From Streptomyces sp. B93 (GTDB lineage: Bacteria; Actinomycetota; Actinomycetes; Streptomycetales; Streptomycetaceae), in assembly GCF_018070565.1 (NCBI RefSeq), contig NZ_JAGPXL010000015.1, positions 62,001 to 126,000 of the forward strand: DNA of 64,000 nt, written 5' to 3'. A program made the translations under genes and the position numbers. The notes below the pieces were generated by a model. It saw only the letters and a list, made by a program, of their open reading frames with translations, was not told the origin of the DNA and did not search any database. Positions 6,958 through 15,726 of the stretch are shown here, piece by piece; the first letter of the stretch is position 1; each line of letters starts with the position of its first letter.

Positions 6958-8817
6958 ATGGACTTCGGCACGCGGGGCCCCGAGGCCCCGGCCGACCTCG
7001 CCTGGCTGCGAGGCGTGGACGCGTACACCATGGGCGCCTATCCGCAGGCGGAGGAGGAGTTCCGCACCGCGGTGCGCCTCGACCCCGGGATGGCCGACGG
7101 CTGGCTGGGACTGCACGCGCTGCGCGTCGACACCACCACCGCGCTGCTGCGGATGTTCCGCCACCGTGAGCGCTTCGGCGAACAGCGCGCCCGGCACCGC
7201 CGTACGCTCAACTCCTGGTACTGGCTGGGCTGGTGGGTGCAGCCGGTGCTGGAGAGCCCCCGCGATCTGCTGCTCGCGCACGCCTCGCACTGGCTGGACG
7301 GCCGCCATGTCCCGGAGCTGGACCGGGCGCTCGCCGGACTGCCGCCGGTCGACACCGACCCGCAGGTGCGGTTCCTGCACGCCTGCCGCTCCTATCTGGT
7401 CAAGGACTGGGACCAGTTGGTGCGGCACACCGACCCGCTGCTCGACGATCCGCTGCTCGGCATCGAGGCGGGGCTGTTCGGCGGCATGGCCCGGGTCCGC
7501 CTGGAGATGTACGGGCAGGCCGAGCCGCTGCTGTCCGCCGCGCTGATGCGCTGCCGCAGCGAGCAGCCGCAGCGCAAGGAGCTGCGCTACTGGCTGGCCC
7601 GGGCCCACGAGGGCACCGGCCGGTCGGCCGCCGCGCTCCCGCTGTACCGGGCGGTGCACCGGGTCGACCCGGCGTTCATGGACACCTCGGCCCGGCTGGC
7701 GGCGATCGCCGAGGGCGACGGCTACGACGACTCCGACGGCCTGGCCCTCACCCTCACCGGCGTCGTTCCCGACCTCGACGGCCTGGACGCCACCGACCCG
7801 CTGTACGACACCGAGGGCCGGGACCTGAAGCTCTCCGAGCCCGAGCTGCCACCGGCCGGACCGCCGCCGTCGGTGAGCGACCCGGCGGTGCGCGAACGGG
7901 GCGCCGCGACCTCGCAGCCGCTGCCCGCCGGACCCACCGACCCGGCGCTGCTGGCCGAGGCGCTCGCCGAGCTGGAGCGGATGGTCGGGCTGGAGCCGGT
8001 GAAGCGCCAGGTCAAGGCGCTGTCGGCGCAGCTGAACATGGCCCGGCTGCGGGCCGGGCAGGGCCTGCCCGTGCAGCCGCCCAAACGGCACTTCGTCTTC
8101 TCCGGCCCCTCCGGCACCGGCAAGACCACCGTCGCCCGCATCCTGGGCCGGGTCTTCTACGCGCTCGGGCTGCTCGGCGGCGACCACCTGGTGGAGGCAC
8201 AGCGGGCGGACCTGGTCGGCGAGTACCTCGGGCAGACCGCCGTGAAGGCCAACGAGCTGATCGACTCCGCGCTCGGCGGGGTCCTCTTCGTCGACGAGGC
8301 CTACTCGCTGTCCAACTCCGGATACGGCAAGGGCGACGCGTACGGCGACGAGGCCTTGCAGGTGCTGCTCAAGCGGGCCGAGGACAACCGCGACCACCTC
8401 GTGGTGATACTCGCGGGCTACCCCGAGGGCATGGACCGGCTGCTCGCCGCCAACCCCGGGCTGTCCTCCCGCTTCACCACCCGCGTGGACTTCCCCTCCT
8501 ACCGGCCCCTCGAACTCACCTCGATCGGCGAGGTGCTGGCCGCGGAGAACGGCGACGTGTGGGACGAGGAGGCCCTCGACGAGCTGCGCGCCATCGCCGG
8601 GCACGTCGTCGACCAGGGGTGGATCGACGAGCTGGGCAACGGGCGGTTCCTGCGCACGCTGTACGAGAAGAGCTGCGCGTACCGGGACCTGCGGCTGTCG
8701 GTGTACCCGGGGTCGCTGTCCCGGGACGATCTGGCGACGCTGCGCCTGCCGGATCTGATGCAGGCGTACGGAGAGGTGCTGTCGGGGCGGGCACCGCAGG
8801 ATCCGACCGCTCCGTGA
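6958..8817 (+). CDS. EccA-like TPR/AAA+ ATPase (CbxX/CfqX family)
   Basis: A 619-residue cytoplasmic ATPase. Residues 1-280 are helical and TPR-like (for example YPQAEEEFRTAVRLDPGMAD and HACRSYLVKDWDQLVRHTDP). A Pro-rich linker runs to about 320. The C-terminal AAA+ domain of the CbxX/CfqX type has Walker A GPSGTGKTT (about 383) and Walker B GVLFVDEAYS (about 441), then the SRF sensor/arginine-finger region (SSRFTTRVDF). This is the architecture of EccA, the ATPase of mycobacterial type VII secretion, and close to Rubisco-activase CbbX. GGGGGGA precedes the ATG at 6958; the frame is open for 300 bases upstream without other starts of quality. No ESX components or Rubisco are nearby, so its partner is unknown. 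Confidence 0.88.
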   Translation: MDFGTRGPEAPADLAWLRGVDAYTMGAYPQAEEEFRTAVRLDPGMADGWLGLHALRVDTTTALLRMFRHRERFGEQRARHRRTLNSWYWLGWWVQPVLESPRDLLLAHASHWLDGRHVPELDRALAGLPPVDTDPQVRFLHACRSYLVKDWDQLVRHTDPLLDDPLLGIEAGLFGGMARVRLEMYGQAEPLLSAALMRCRSEQPQRKELRYWLARAHEGTGRSAAALPLYRAVHRVDPAFMDTSARLAAIAEGDGYDDSDGLALTLTGVVPDLDGLDATDPLYDTEGRDLKLSEPELPPAGPPPSVSDPAVRERGAATSQPLPAGPTDPALLAEALAELERMVGLEPVKRQVKALSAQLNMARLRAGQGLPVQPPKRHFVFSGPSGTGKTTVARILGRVFYALGLLGGDHLVEAQRADLVGEYLGQTAVKANELIDSALGGVLFVDEAYSLSNSGYGKGDAYGDEALQVLLKRAEDNRDHLVVILAGYPEGMDRLLAANPGLSSRFTTRVDFPSYRPLELTSIGEVLAAENGDVWDEEALDELRAIAGHVVDQGWIDELGNGRFLRTLYEKSCAYRDLRLSVYPGSLSRDDLATLRLPDLMQAYGEVLSGRAPQDPTAP

Positions 8818-8845
8818 CGGACCCCGCGGCGCGCCGCGCCGCCGG

Positions 8846-9952
8846 TCAGCTCGCCAGCACCTCCCCGCCCGGCGCGGACCGGGTCGACGCCGGGTCGAGG
8901 GGGGCCGCGTCACAGGGAGCGGGCGGAGCGGGCGCCCGGTGCGCCGGGTCGCGCACCTCCCCCACCAGCAGCTCCAGCACGTCCTCCAGCGCGACCAGGC
9001 CCAGCACCCTGCCGGAGGCGTCGGCCACCTGCGCGAGATGGGTGGCGGCGCGCCGCATGACGGTGAGGGCGTCGTCCAGCGGGAGTTCGGAGCGCAGGGT
9101 CGTCATCGGCCGCCACAGCCGCTGCGGCACCGCCCGCTCGGAGTCCTCCAGGTCGAGTACGTCCTTCACGTGCAGATAGCCCATGAAGGCGCCGCCGCGC
9201 CCCGCGACCGGGAAGCGGGAGTAGCCGGTGCGGGCGGTCAGCTCGACGATCCGGGCCGGGGTGACCGAGGGAGGGACCGTCACCAGGGACTCCCGGCGCA
9301 GCAGGACGTCGGTGACCGGGCGGGAGCCCAGTTCCAGGGCGTCCTCCAGGCGCTCGGCCTCCTCCGGGTCGAGCAGGCCCGCCTGTCCGGAGTCCTCCAC
9401 CAGCCGGTTGAGCTGCTCGCTGGTGAAGACGGCCTCCACCTCGTCCTTCGGCTCCACCCGGAAGAGCCTGAGGACGCCCTGGGCGACGGCGCCGAGGGCG
9501 ACGGTGAGGGGGCGGCACAGCCGGGCGAAGGCGACCAGCCCCGGGCTGAGCCAGAGCGCGGCCTTCTCCGGGGCGGCCATCGCCAGGTTCTTCGGGACCA
9601 TCTCGCCGATCACGAGATGGAAGAAGACGACGGTGGCGAGGGCGATCACATAGCCCAGCGGATGGATCACGGCGTGCGGCAGATGGACCCGCTCGAAGAC
9701 CGGTTCCAGCAGCCGCGCCACGGTCGGCTCGGCCACCGCGCCCAGCGTCAGCGAGGACACCGTGATGCCGAACTGCGCCGCCGCCATCATCTGCGGCAGC
9801 CGTTCCAGGCCGTAGAGCACCTGCCGGGCACGCGCGGTGCCGAGCGGTTCGATCTGGCTGCGCCGCACGGACACCAGCGCGAACTCGGCGCCGACGAAGA
9901 AGCCGTTGGCCAGCACCAGCAGGGCGGCGAAGAGCAGTTGGAGGAGGCTCAT
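8846..9952 (-). CDS. CNNM/HlyC-CorC-type membrane protein, short form
   Basis: A 368-residue protein with an N-terminal DUF21 membrane domain (about residues 1-195, three to four hydrophobic helices beginning LLQLLFAALLVLANGFFVGAEFAL). Two cytoplasmic CBS domains follow (about 215-340: VTDVLLRRESLVTVPP, then LGLVALEDVLELLVGEVRD). It lacks the C-terminal transporter-associated CorC_HlyC domain that its neighbour has, ending shortly after the CBS pair. The family is linked to divalent cation (Mg or Co) export or homeostasis and nucleotide sensing through CBS. Its ATG overlaps the stop of the upstream paralogue by four bases (ATGA), so the two are translationally coupled and may form a heteromer. 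Confidence 0.9.
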   Translation of the reverse strand: MSLLQLLFAALLVLANGFFVGAEFALVSVRRSQIEPLGTARARQVLYGLERLPQMMAAAQFGITVSSLTLGAVAEPTVARLLEPVFERVHLPHAVIHPLGYVIALATVVFFHLVIGEMVPKNLAMAAPEKAALWLSPGLVAFARLCRPLTVALGAVAQGVLRLFRVEPKDEVEAVFTSEQLNRLVEDSGQAGLLDPEEAERLEDALELGSRPVTDVLLRRESLVTVPPSVTPARIVELTARTGYSRFPVAGRGGAFMGYLHVKDVLDLEDSERAVPQRLWRPMTTLRSELPLDDALTVMRRAATHLAQVADASGRVLGLVALEDVLELLVGEVRDPAHRAPAPPAPCDAAPLDPASTRSAPGGEVLAS

Positions 9953-11346
9953 CGCACGCCCTCCGCGACGGCGGGGACGGGGGCCGTCTCCGTCGCCGCC
10001 GTACGGCGCTCGGCGCGCACCCGGGTGAGCGGGAGGGCCGCCGGGGCCGTCGCGACCAGCCGGACGCGGTCGGCGCGGTAGTGGGAGACGCGGCGCACCA
10101 CCAGGCGCCAGCCCGGCAGCTCCACGGTGTCACCCACGGCCGGGATGCGGCCGAGGAGGTCGGCCACCAGTCCGGCGACGGTCTCGTACGGCCCCTCGGG
10201 CGCGGTGAAGCCGACCCGGGTCAGGGTGTCGACGCGGGAGCCGCCGTCGACGTCCCAGGCCGGGCGGCCGTCCTCCGGCGGGGCCGGGACCAGCTCGGGC
10301 ACGTCCTGTCCGTCGTGCTCGTCGCGGACCTCGCCGACGAGTTCCTCCACGATGTCCTCCAGGGTGACGACCCCGGCCGTGCCGCCGTACTCGTCGACGA
10401 CGACCGCGATGGGCTGCTCGCTGCGCAGCCGGGCCAGCAGGGGGCGGACCGGCAGGGTCTCGGGGACGAGCAGCGGCGGGCGGGCGATCCGGCTCACGGG
10501 GGTGCGCAGCCGGTCCGCCGCCGGGACGGCCAGGGCGTCCTTGAGGTGGACCATGCCGACCACCTCGTCGATCCGTTCCCGGTAGACGGGGAAGCGGGAC
10601 AGTCCGGTGGCGCGGGTCAGGTTGACCACGTCCTCGGCGGTGGCGGACGACTGGAGCGCGCTGACCTTCACCCGCGGGGTCATGACGGCCTGCGCGGTCA
10701 GCTCGCCGAGCGACAGGGTCCGTACGAAGAGGTCCGCGGTGTCCTGCTCCAGGGCTCCGGCGAGGGCCGAGTGCCGGGCCAGGGAGACCAGTTCGCCGGG
10801 GCTGCGGGCGGAGGCCAGCTCCTCGGTGGGTTCGACGCCGAGGGCGCGGACGAGGCGGTTGGCGACGGCGTTGAGCGCGGCGATCACCGGCCGGAACACC
10901 GTGGCGAAGACATGCTGGGGGCCCGCGACGAAGCGCGCCACCTGGAGCGGGCGGGACACCGCCCAGTTCTTCGGCACGAGTTCACCGACGACCATCTGCA
11001 CGGCCGAGGCCAGCAGCATGCCGACGACGACGGCGAGGGTGGGTACCGCGCCCTCGGGGACACCGACGGCGGTGAACGGGCCGCGCAGCAGCGCGGCGAG
11101 GGCGGGCTCGGCGAGCATGCCGACCACCAGGGAGGTGATGGTGATGCCGAGCTGGGTGCCGGAGAGCTGGAAGGACAGCTCCCTGAGCGACGCGACCACC
11201 TTGCGGGCCCGTCGGTCGCCCTCGGCGGCGGCCCGCTCGGCGTCCGCGCGCTCGACGGTCACCAGGCCGAACTCGGCGGCCACGAAGAAGCCGTTGGCGA
11301 GGATCAGCAGGAACGCGGCTGCCAGGAGCAGCAGGGGGGTGGTCAT
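9949..11346 (-). CDS. CNNM/HlyC-CorC-type membrane protein, full-length
   Basis: A 465-residue protein with the complete family layout. A DUF21 membrane domain covers about residues 1-200 and opens with LILANGFFVAAEFGLVTVERA. Two CBS domains cover about 220-340 and end in VVTLEDIVEELVGEVRDEHD. A C-terminal CorC_HlyC domain covers about 360-440 (the region around DTLTRVGFTAPEGPYETVAGLVADLLGRIP). Members act in magnesium or cobalt homeostasis at the plasma membrane. It is the first gene of a two-gene unit with the shorter paralogue and shares the opening pattern ANGFFVxAEF with it, so they arose by duplication. No strong ribosome binding site is visible at the ATG. Confidence 0.92.
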   Translation of the reverse strand: MTTPLLLLAAAFLLILANGFFVAAEFGLVTVERADAERAAAEGDRRARKVVASLRELSFQLSGTQLGITITSLVVGMLAEPALAALLRGPFTAVGVPEGAVPTLAVVVGMLLASAVQMVVGELVPKNWAVSRPLQVARFVAGPQHVFATVFRPVIAALNAVANRLVRALGVEPTEELASARSPGELVSLARHSALAGALEQDTADLFVRTLSLGELTAQAVMTPRVKVSALQSSATAEDVVNLTRATGLSRFPVYRERIDEVVGMVHLKDALAVPAADRLRTPVSRIARPPLLVPETLPVRPLLARLRSEQPIAVVVDEYGGTAGVVTLEDIVEELVGEVRDEHDGQDVPELVPAPPEDGRPAWDVDGGSRVDTLTRVGFTAPEGPYETVAGLVADLLGRIPAVGDTVELPGWRLVVRRVSHYRADRVRLVATAPAALPLTRVRAERRTAATETAPVPAVAEGVR

Positions 11347-11501
11347 GATGCCGCCGCCGGGGCCGGGGCGCGGTCCGCGCGGACGCGGGGTGCGCTATGT
11401 CGACCGGGGGCGGCGCAGGTACTGCAGGACGATCCGTCCATCGCCGGAGGGGGTCACTCCTCGGGTAGCAGGAACCCCTGTGCACCGGGCGGTACGACAG
11501 G

Positions 11502-11530
11502 GGCGAAGGCGCGGGGAGCGCGTCTTCGCC
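11502..11530 (-). terminator. Hairpin after the rib-his operon end
   Basis: GGCGAAG (11502-11508) pairs with CTTCGCC (11524-11530), with an inner GCGC/GCGC stem. It lies about 70 bases beyond the stop of the PH-domain gene and has no U-tract, as is usual in Streptomyces. It may separate the rib-his transcript from the CBS-protein pair. Confidence 0.45.
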
Positions 11531-11601
11531 ACCAGATTAATCAAGACAGGGGCGTGTGCGTCAGGGTGAACACCCCCGGCCGCCCCTGATGTTCCCCCGA
11601 C

Positions 11602-12054
11602 TCAGCCCTGGCGTTCCCGGGCCCGGGCCTCCACCAGCGCGCGCAGGGCGGCGGCGTCGGCGATGGCCTGTTCCCTGGCGATGCCCGGCTGGATGCCGAT
11701 GGCGGCCAGGCTGGTGCCGTCGCTGAGGTCGAGGAAGACCCAGGGGTCACCGACGCGCAGGTTCACCCGGACGATCTCCGCCCATTCCAGACGGCGGGTG
11801 CTGGCGAAGTTGACGACCGTGACACCGGACTCCTCGGCGACGATCTTCGGCCGGGCGAGGATCACCACCACGGCCGCGAGCAGGGCGCCGGTGAAGACGA
11901 AGCTGACGCGCTCCCCGGGGCCGAGCCGGTCGAGGAGCAGCGCGATGGCCGAGACGACGCCGAAGATCGCGACGGCGGCGGTGAGCAGGACCGCGCGGGT
12001 GCGGCCCGGCCGGAAGGTGTGGGGGAGCTGGGGAAGCGGTGCCCGTTCCGACAT
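11602..12054 (-). CDS. Membrane-anchored PH-domain protein
   Basis: A 150-residue protein with two transmembrane helices (VLLTAAVAIFGVVSAIALLL and SFVFTGALLAAVVVILA). A bacterial PH-like domain follows, starting IVAEESGVTVVNFASTRRLEWAEIVRV, with a conserved Trp in WAEI. Such proteins are widespread in actinobacteria next to hisG, and their function is unknown; a role in membrane-associated binding is only a guess. It starts 13 bases after the hisG stop and is therefore very likely co-transcribed with it. Confidence 0.85.
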   Translation of the reverse strand: MSERAPLPQLPHTFRPGRTRAVLLTAAVAIFGVVSAIALLLDRLGPGERVSFVFTGALLAAVVVILARPKIVAEESGVTVVNFASTRRLEWAEIVRVNLRVGDPWVFLDLSDGTSLAAIGIQPGIAREQAIADAAALRALVEARARERQG

Positions 12055-12067
12055 GGTGCGCCGCCTC

Positions 12068-12925
12068 TCAGAGCCGGCAGGCGTGGATGGCGGTGGTGAG
12101 GATGGCGCGGGCGCCGATCTCGTAGAGGTCGTCCATGACCCGCTGGGCGCCCTTGGAGGGCACCATGGCGCGTACGGCGACCCAGCCCTCGTTGTGCAGC
12201 GGGGAGACGGTCGGGCCCTCCAGGCCGGGGGTGATGGCGACGGCCTGTTCCAGGTGCTCGGCGCGGATGTCGTAGTCCATCATCACGTACGTCCGGGCGA
12301 CCAGGACGCCCTGGAGGCGGCGCAGGAACTGCTGGACCTTCGACTCGGCGGTTTCCTCGGTGTCCGCACCGGTGCGCCGGACCACGATCGCCTCGGACTT
12401 CATGATCGGCTCGCCGATGACCTCCAGGCCCGCGTTGCGCAGCGAGGTGCCGGTCTCGACGACGTCGGCGATGACCTCGGCGACGCCCAGTTCGATGGCG
12501 GTCTCGACGGCGCCGTCGAGGTGCACGACGGAGGCGTCGATGCCGCTGTCGGCGAGGTGCTTGGCGACGATGCCCTCGTAGGAGGTGGCGACGGTGAGGC
12601 CGTTCAGGTCCTCGACGCCCTTGGCGGTGCCGGGCTTGGTGGCGTACCGGAAGGTGGAGCGGGCGAAGCCGAGCGGGAGGATCTCCTCGGCGTTGGCGCC
12701 GGAGTCGATCAGCAGGTCGCGGCCGGTGATGCCGATGTCGAGGCGGCCGGAGGAGACGTAGATCGCGATGTCGCGGGGGCGGAGGTAGAAGAACTCGACC
12801 TCGTTCTCCGGGTCGACGATGCGCAGTTCCTTGGACTCGCGGCGCTGCTGGTAGCCGGCCTCATGCAGCATGTCCGCCGCAGGGCCGGAGAGTGAACCCT
12901 TGTTGGGGACGGCGATGCGCAGCAT
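12068..12925 (-). CDS. hisG: ATP phosphoribosyltransferase (long form)
   Basis: A 285-residue HisG, the first enzyme of histidine synthesis, joining ATP and PRPP. It begins MLRIAVPNKGSLSG, the conserved N-terminus. The PRPP-binding region is recognisable in VEVIADVVETGTSLRNAGLEVIG. The last 80 residues (from about VLVARTYVMMDYDIRAEHLEQA) are the HisG C-terminal regulatory domain, typical of the long, histidine-inhibited form that works without HisZ. AAGGAAG precedes the ATG. It follows hisE by 51 bases and precedes the PH-domain gene by 13 bases. The rest of the his genes are not in the window. Confidence 0.97.
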   Translation of the reverse strand: MLRIAVPNKGSLSGPAADMLHEAGYQQRRESKELRIVDPENEVEFFYLRPRDIAIYVSSGRLDIGITGRDLLIDSGANAEEILPLGFARSTFRYATKPGTAKGVEDLNGLTVATSYEGIVAKHLADSGIDASVVHLDGAVETAIELGVAEVIADVVETGTSLRNAGLEVIGEPIMKSEAIVVRRTGADTEETAESKVQQFLRRLQGVLVARTYVMMDYDIRAEHLEQAVAITPGLEGPTVSPLHNEGWVAVRAMVPSKGAQRVMDDLYEIGARAILTTAIHACRL

Positions 12926-12976
12926 GAGGTCGGCTTCCTTTGTTCGTTCTCTACGGGGATGAGGTGCGGGTACGGC

Positions 12977-13249
12977 TCAGAGGTGGGCGTAGACGTCGTC
13001 GAGGGAGATGCCGCGGGCGACCATCATCACCTGGACGTGGTACAGCAGCTGCGAGATCTCCTCGGCCGCCGCCTCCTTGCCCTCGTACTCGGCGGCCATC
13101 CAGACCTCGGCGGCCTCCTCGACGACCTTCTTGCCGATGGCGTGGACGCCCTTCTCGACCAGTTCGGCGGTGCGGGAAGTGGCGGGGTCGCCGTGGGCGG
13201 CCTTCTGCTGGAGCTCGCTGAACAGCTCCTCGAACGTCTTATTGGACAT
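12977..13249 (-). CDS. hisE: Phosphoribosyl-ATP pyrophosphatase
   Basis: A 90-residue stand-alone HisE, which hydrolyses phosphoribosyl-ATP to phosphoribosyl-AMP, the second histidine step. The MazG-like all-helical fold is visible in KTFEELFSELQQKAAHGDPA and KKVVEEAAEVWMAAEYEGKE, with the metal-binding Glu pairs EExxE in EEAAEV. It is not fused to HisI, as usual in actinobacteria. It lies 34 bases after ribH and 51 bases before hisG on the same strand, so it is probably expressed from the rib transcript as well as from any local promoter. Confidence 0.96.
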   Translation of the reverse strand: MSNKTFEELFSELQQKAAHGDPATSRTAELVEKGVHAIGKKVVEEAAEVWMAAEYEGKEAAAEEISQLLYHVQVMMVARGISLDDVYAHL

Positions 13250-13283
13250 GGTGACGCTCAGCCTATGCCAAATGCCGGCTTGC

Positions 13284-13769
13284 TCAGCGCCAGGGTTCGG
13301 ATACCGAGCGGAGGGTGGCCGCCGTGGCGACGGCCGCGGTCACCGCCTCGTGCCCCTTGTCCTCGCTGGAGCCGGGCAGTCCGGCCCGGTCCAGGGCCTG
13401 CTCCTCGGTGTCGCAGGTGAGCACGCCGAAGCCGACGGGGACGCCGGTGTCGAAGGAGACCTGGGTGAGGCCCTGGGTGACGCCCTGGCACACGTAGTCG
13501 AAGTGGGGGGTGCCGCCGCGGATGACGACGCCGAGGGCGACCACCGCGTCGTAGCCGCGGCCCGCGAGGCCCTTGGCGACCACGGGGAGTTCCCAGCTGC
13601 CGGGGACCCGGAGCACGGTCGGCTCGTCGATCCCCAGCTCGGTGAGGGCGCGCAGGGCGCCGTCCACCAGTCCGTCCATCACCTTCTCGTGCCACTGCGC
13701 CGCGATGACGGCGACCCGGAGGTCACCCACGCCGGTCACGGACAGTTCCGGTGCGCCCTTGCCGCTCAC
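13284..13769 (-). CDS. ribH: 6,7-dimethyl-8-ribityllumazine synthase
   Basis: A 161-residue lumazine synthase, which condenses the ribityl-diaminouracil and dihydroxybutanone phosphate to lumazine, the penultimate riboflavin step. Family features seen: VAVIAAQWHEKVMDGL, VPGSWELPVVAKGLA, VVALGVVIRGGTPHFDYVC (with the catalytic His) and FGVLTCDTEEQAL. The GTG at 13769 was chosen because AGGAGA stands nine bases before it; the much longer open frame upstream is a shadow of ribBA. It begins 26 bases after the ribBA stop. Confidence 0.97.
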   Translation of the reverse strand: MSGKGAPELSVTGVGDLRVAVIAAQWHEKVMDGLVDGALRALTELGIDEPTVLRVPGSWELPVVAKGLAGRGYDAVVALGVVIRGGTPHFDYVCQGVTQGLTQVSFDTGVPVGFGVLTCDTEEQALDRAGLPGSSEDKGHEAVTAAVATAATLRSVSEPWR

Positions 13770-13795
13770 GTTCCTGTGTCTCCTCGTTCGTTCGC

Positions 13796-15085
13796 TTACT
13801 GGTTGCCGCAGGTGGGCACGGTGGTCGTGTCCAGCCAGGGCAGGTCGTGGCCCATCCGGTCCCGCTTGGTGCGCAGGTAGCGGAGGTTGTGCTCGCCCGC
13901 GGTCACGGGCATCGGCTCGCGGCTGGCGACCTTGATGCCGTGCCGGGTGAGGGCGTCGCTCTTGTCGGGGTTGTTGGTCAGCAGCCGCACCCCGCGCACG
14001 CCGAGGTCGTCCAGGATCTGGGCGCCCGCGCCGTAGTCCCGGGCGTCGGCGGGCAGGCCGAGTTCCAGGTTGGCGTCGAGGGTGTCGCGGCCGCGTTCCT
14101 GGAGTTCGTAGGCGCGCAGCTTGGACAGCAGGCCGATGCCGCGTCCCTCGTGGCCGCGCAGGTAGACCACGACGCCCCGGCCCTCGCTCTGGATGCGTTC
14201 CAGGGCGGTGTCGAGCTGGGGGCCGCAGTCGCAGCGCAGGGAGCCGAAGACATCGCCGGTGAGGCATTCGGAGTGGACGCGGACCAGCACGTCCTCGCCG
14301 TCGCCGAGGTCGCCGTGGACGAGGGCGACGTGCTCGACGCCGTCGACGGTGGAGCGGTAGCCGTAGGCGGTGAAGGTGCCGTGCCGGGTGGGCAGGTGGA
14401 CCTCGGCCTCGCGGCGGACGGTGGGCTCGGAGGTTCGGCGGTAGGCGATGAGGTCCTCGATGGAGATGATCGACAGGCCGTGCTTGCGGGCGAACGGGAT
14501 CAGCTCGGGCAGCCGCAGCATCCGGCCGTCCTCACCGGCGATCTCCACGATGGCCCCGGCCGGGCGGAGCCCCGCGAGACGGGCGAGGTCGACGGCGGCC
14601 TCGGTGTGGCCGTTGCGCACGAGGACGCCGCCGGGCTTGGCGCGCAGCGGGAAGATGTGGCCGGGGCGGACCAGGTCGTCGGGCTCGGCGGTGCCGCCGG
14701 CCAGCAGTTGGAGCGTGGTGGCGCGGTCGGCGGCGGAGATGCCGGTGGTCACGCCGTGCGCGCCGGAGGCGTCCACGGAGACGGTGAACGCGGTCTTCAT
14801 CGACTCGGTGTTCTCGTCGACCATCTGCGGGAGCCTGAGCCGGTCCAGTTCGTCGCCCTCCATGGGGGCGCAGATCAGGCCGCGGCACTCGCTCATCATG
14901 AAGGCCACGATCTCCGGGGTCGCCTTCTCGGCGGCGATCACGAGGTCGCCCTCGTTCTCCCGGTCCTCGTCGTCGACCACGACGACGGGGCGGCCGGCCG
15001 CGATGTCGGCGATGGCCCGCTCGACCGGGTCGAGGGCGAGGTCCTCGACGCCGTCGGCGCTGTACAGGACGGTTGCCGCGGTCAT
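13796..15085 (-). CDS. ribBA: Bifunctional DHBP synthase / GTP cyclohydrolase II
   Basis: A 429-residue fusion. The N-terminal half (about 20-215) is RibB, with VVVVDDEDRENEGDLVIAAE and the substrate region TTGISAADRATT, and makes dihydroxybutanone phosphate from ribulose 5-phosphate. The C-terminal half (about 225-410) is RibA, with VRVHSECLTGDVFGSLRCDC carrying the three zinc-binding cysteines, then LRGHEGRGIGLLSKLRAYELQ, and opens the GTP ring. Together they supply both precursors of riboflavin. The ATG overlaps the ribM stop (15082-15085), showing translational coupling. Confidence 0.97.
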   Translation of the reverse strand: MTAATVLYSADGVEDLALDPVERAIADIAAGRPVVVVDDEDRENEGDLVIAAEKATPEIVAFMMSECRGLICAPMEGDELDRLRLPQMVDENTESMKTAFTVSVDASGAHGVTTGISAADRATTLQLLAGGTAEPDDLVRPGHIFPLRAKPGGVLVRNGHTEAAVDLARLAGLRPAGAIVEIAGEDGRMLRLPELIPFARKHGLSIISIEDLIAYRRTSEPTVRREAEVHLPTRHGTFTAYGYRSTVDGVEHVALVHGDLGDGEDVLVRVHSECLTGDVFGSLRCDCGPQLDTALERIQSEGRGVVVYLRGHEGRGIGLLSKLRAYELQERGRDTLDANLELGLPADARDYGAGAQILDDLGVRGVRLLTNNPDKSDALTRHGIKVASREPMPVTAGEHNLRYLRTKRDRMGHDLPWLDTTTVPTCGNQ

Positions 15086-15726
15086 GCGCGGGCTCCTTCC
15101 GGGACGGGCCGCGCGGCCGTCGTGCGGGAGCGCAGCCACCAGTCGCGCAGGCCCCACAGGACGAGCGCGCCGTAGATGACGTAGACGAAGCCGGAGAAGG
15201 CGTAGCCGTTGGCGAAGTTCAGGGGGACGCCGACGAGGTCGACGAGCAGCCAGGCGAACCAGAACTCGACCATGCCGCGGGCCTGGGCGTACATGGCGAC
15301 GATGGTGCCGACGAAGATGTACGCGTCGGGCCAGGGGTCCCAGGACAGGCTCGGGTAGGCCTTGAAGAGCAGGGCCACGGCGACGGTGCCGACGACGGCA
15401 GCGGCGGCCATGGCGCCGCGCTCGGTCCAGCTGGCGAAGCGGACGGAGATGTGGCCGTCGGCCGCCTTGTCCCGGCCGCGGTTCCACTGCCACCAGCCGT
15501 AGAGCGCGACGGCCATGACGACGGCCTGCTTGCCCGCGCTGCCGGTGAGGTGGCCGAAGAAGGCGCCGAAGAGGATGAGACCGGCGAGGAACTGCACCGG
15601 CCAGGTCCACACCGAGCGCCGCCAGCCGAGGGCGAGGGCTATCAGGCCGCAGATGTTGCCGATCATGTCCGACCAGAGGATGTGCTGGTCGAACAGGACG
15701 AAGGCCTCGGAGTTCAGCGAGTTCAC
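15082..15726 (-). CDS. ribM: Riboflavin transporter of the PnuC family
   Basis: A 214-residue membrane protein of the PnuC family with about seven hydrophobic helices, beginning DMIGNICGLIALALGWRRSV and including VFVGT-like and VEFWFAWLLVDLVGVPLNFA stretches. The WxxWxxG pattern of PnuC is present as YGWWQWNRG. By position inside an FMN-riboswitch rib operon between ribE and ribBA it corresponds to RibM, characterised as a riboflavin/roseoflavin importer in Streptomyces davawensis and Corynebacterium (known from literature). The GTG start overlaps the ribE stop (GTGA) and its stop overlaps the ribBA start, so all three are translationally coupled. Confidence 0.9.
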   Translation of the reverse strand: MNSLNSEAFVLFDQHILWSDMIGNICGLIALALGWRRSVWTWPVQFLAGLILFGAFFGHLTGSAGKQAVVMAVALYGWWQWNRGRDKAADGHISVRFASWTERGAMAAAAVVGTVAVALLFKAYPSLSWDPWPDAYIFVGTIVAMYAQARGMVEFWFAWLLVDLVGVPLNFANGYAFSGFVYVIYGALVLWGLRDWWLRSRTTAARPVPEGARA

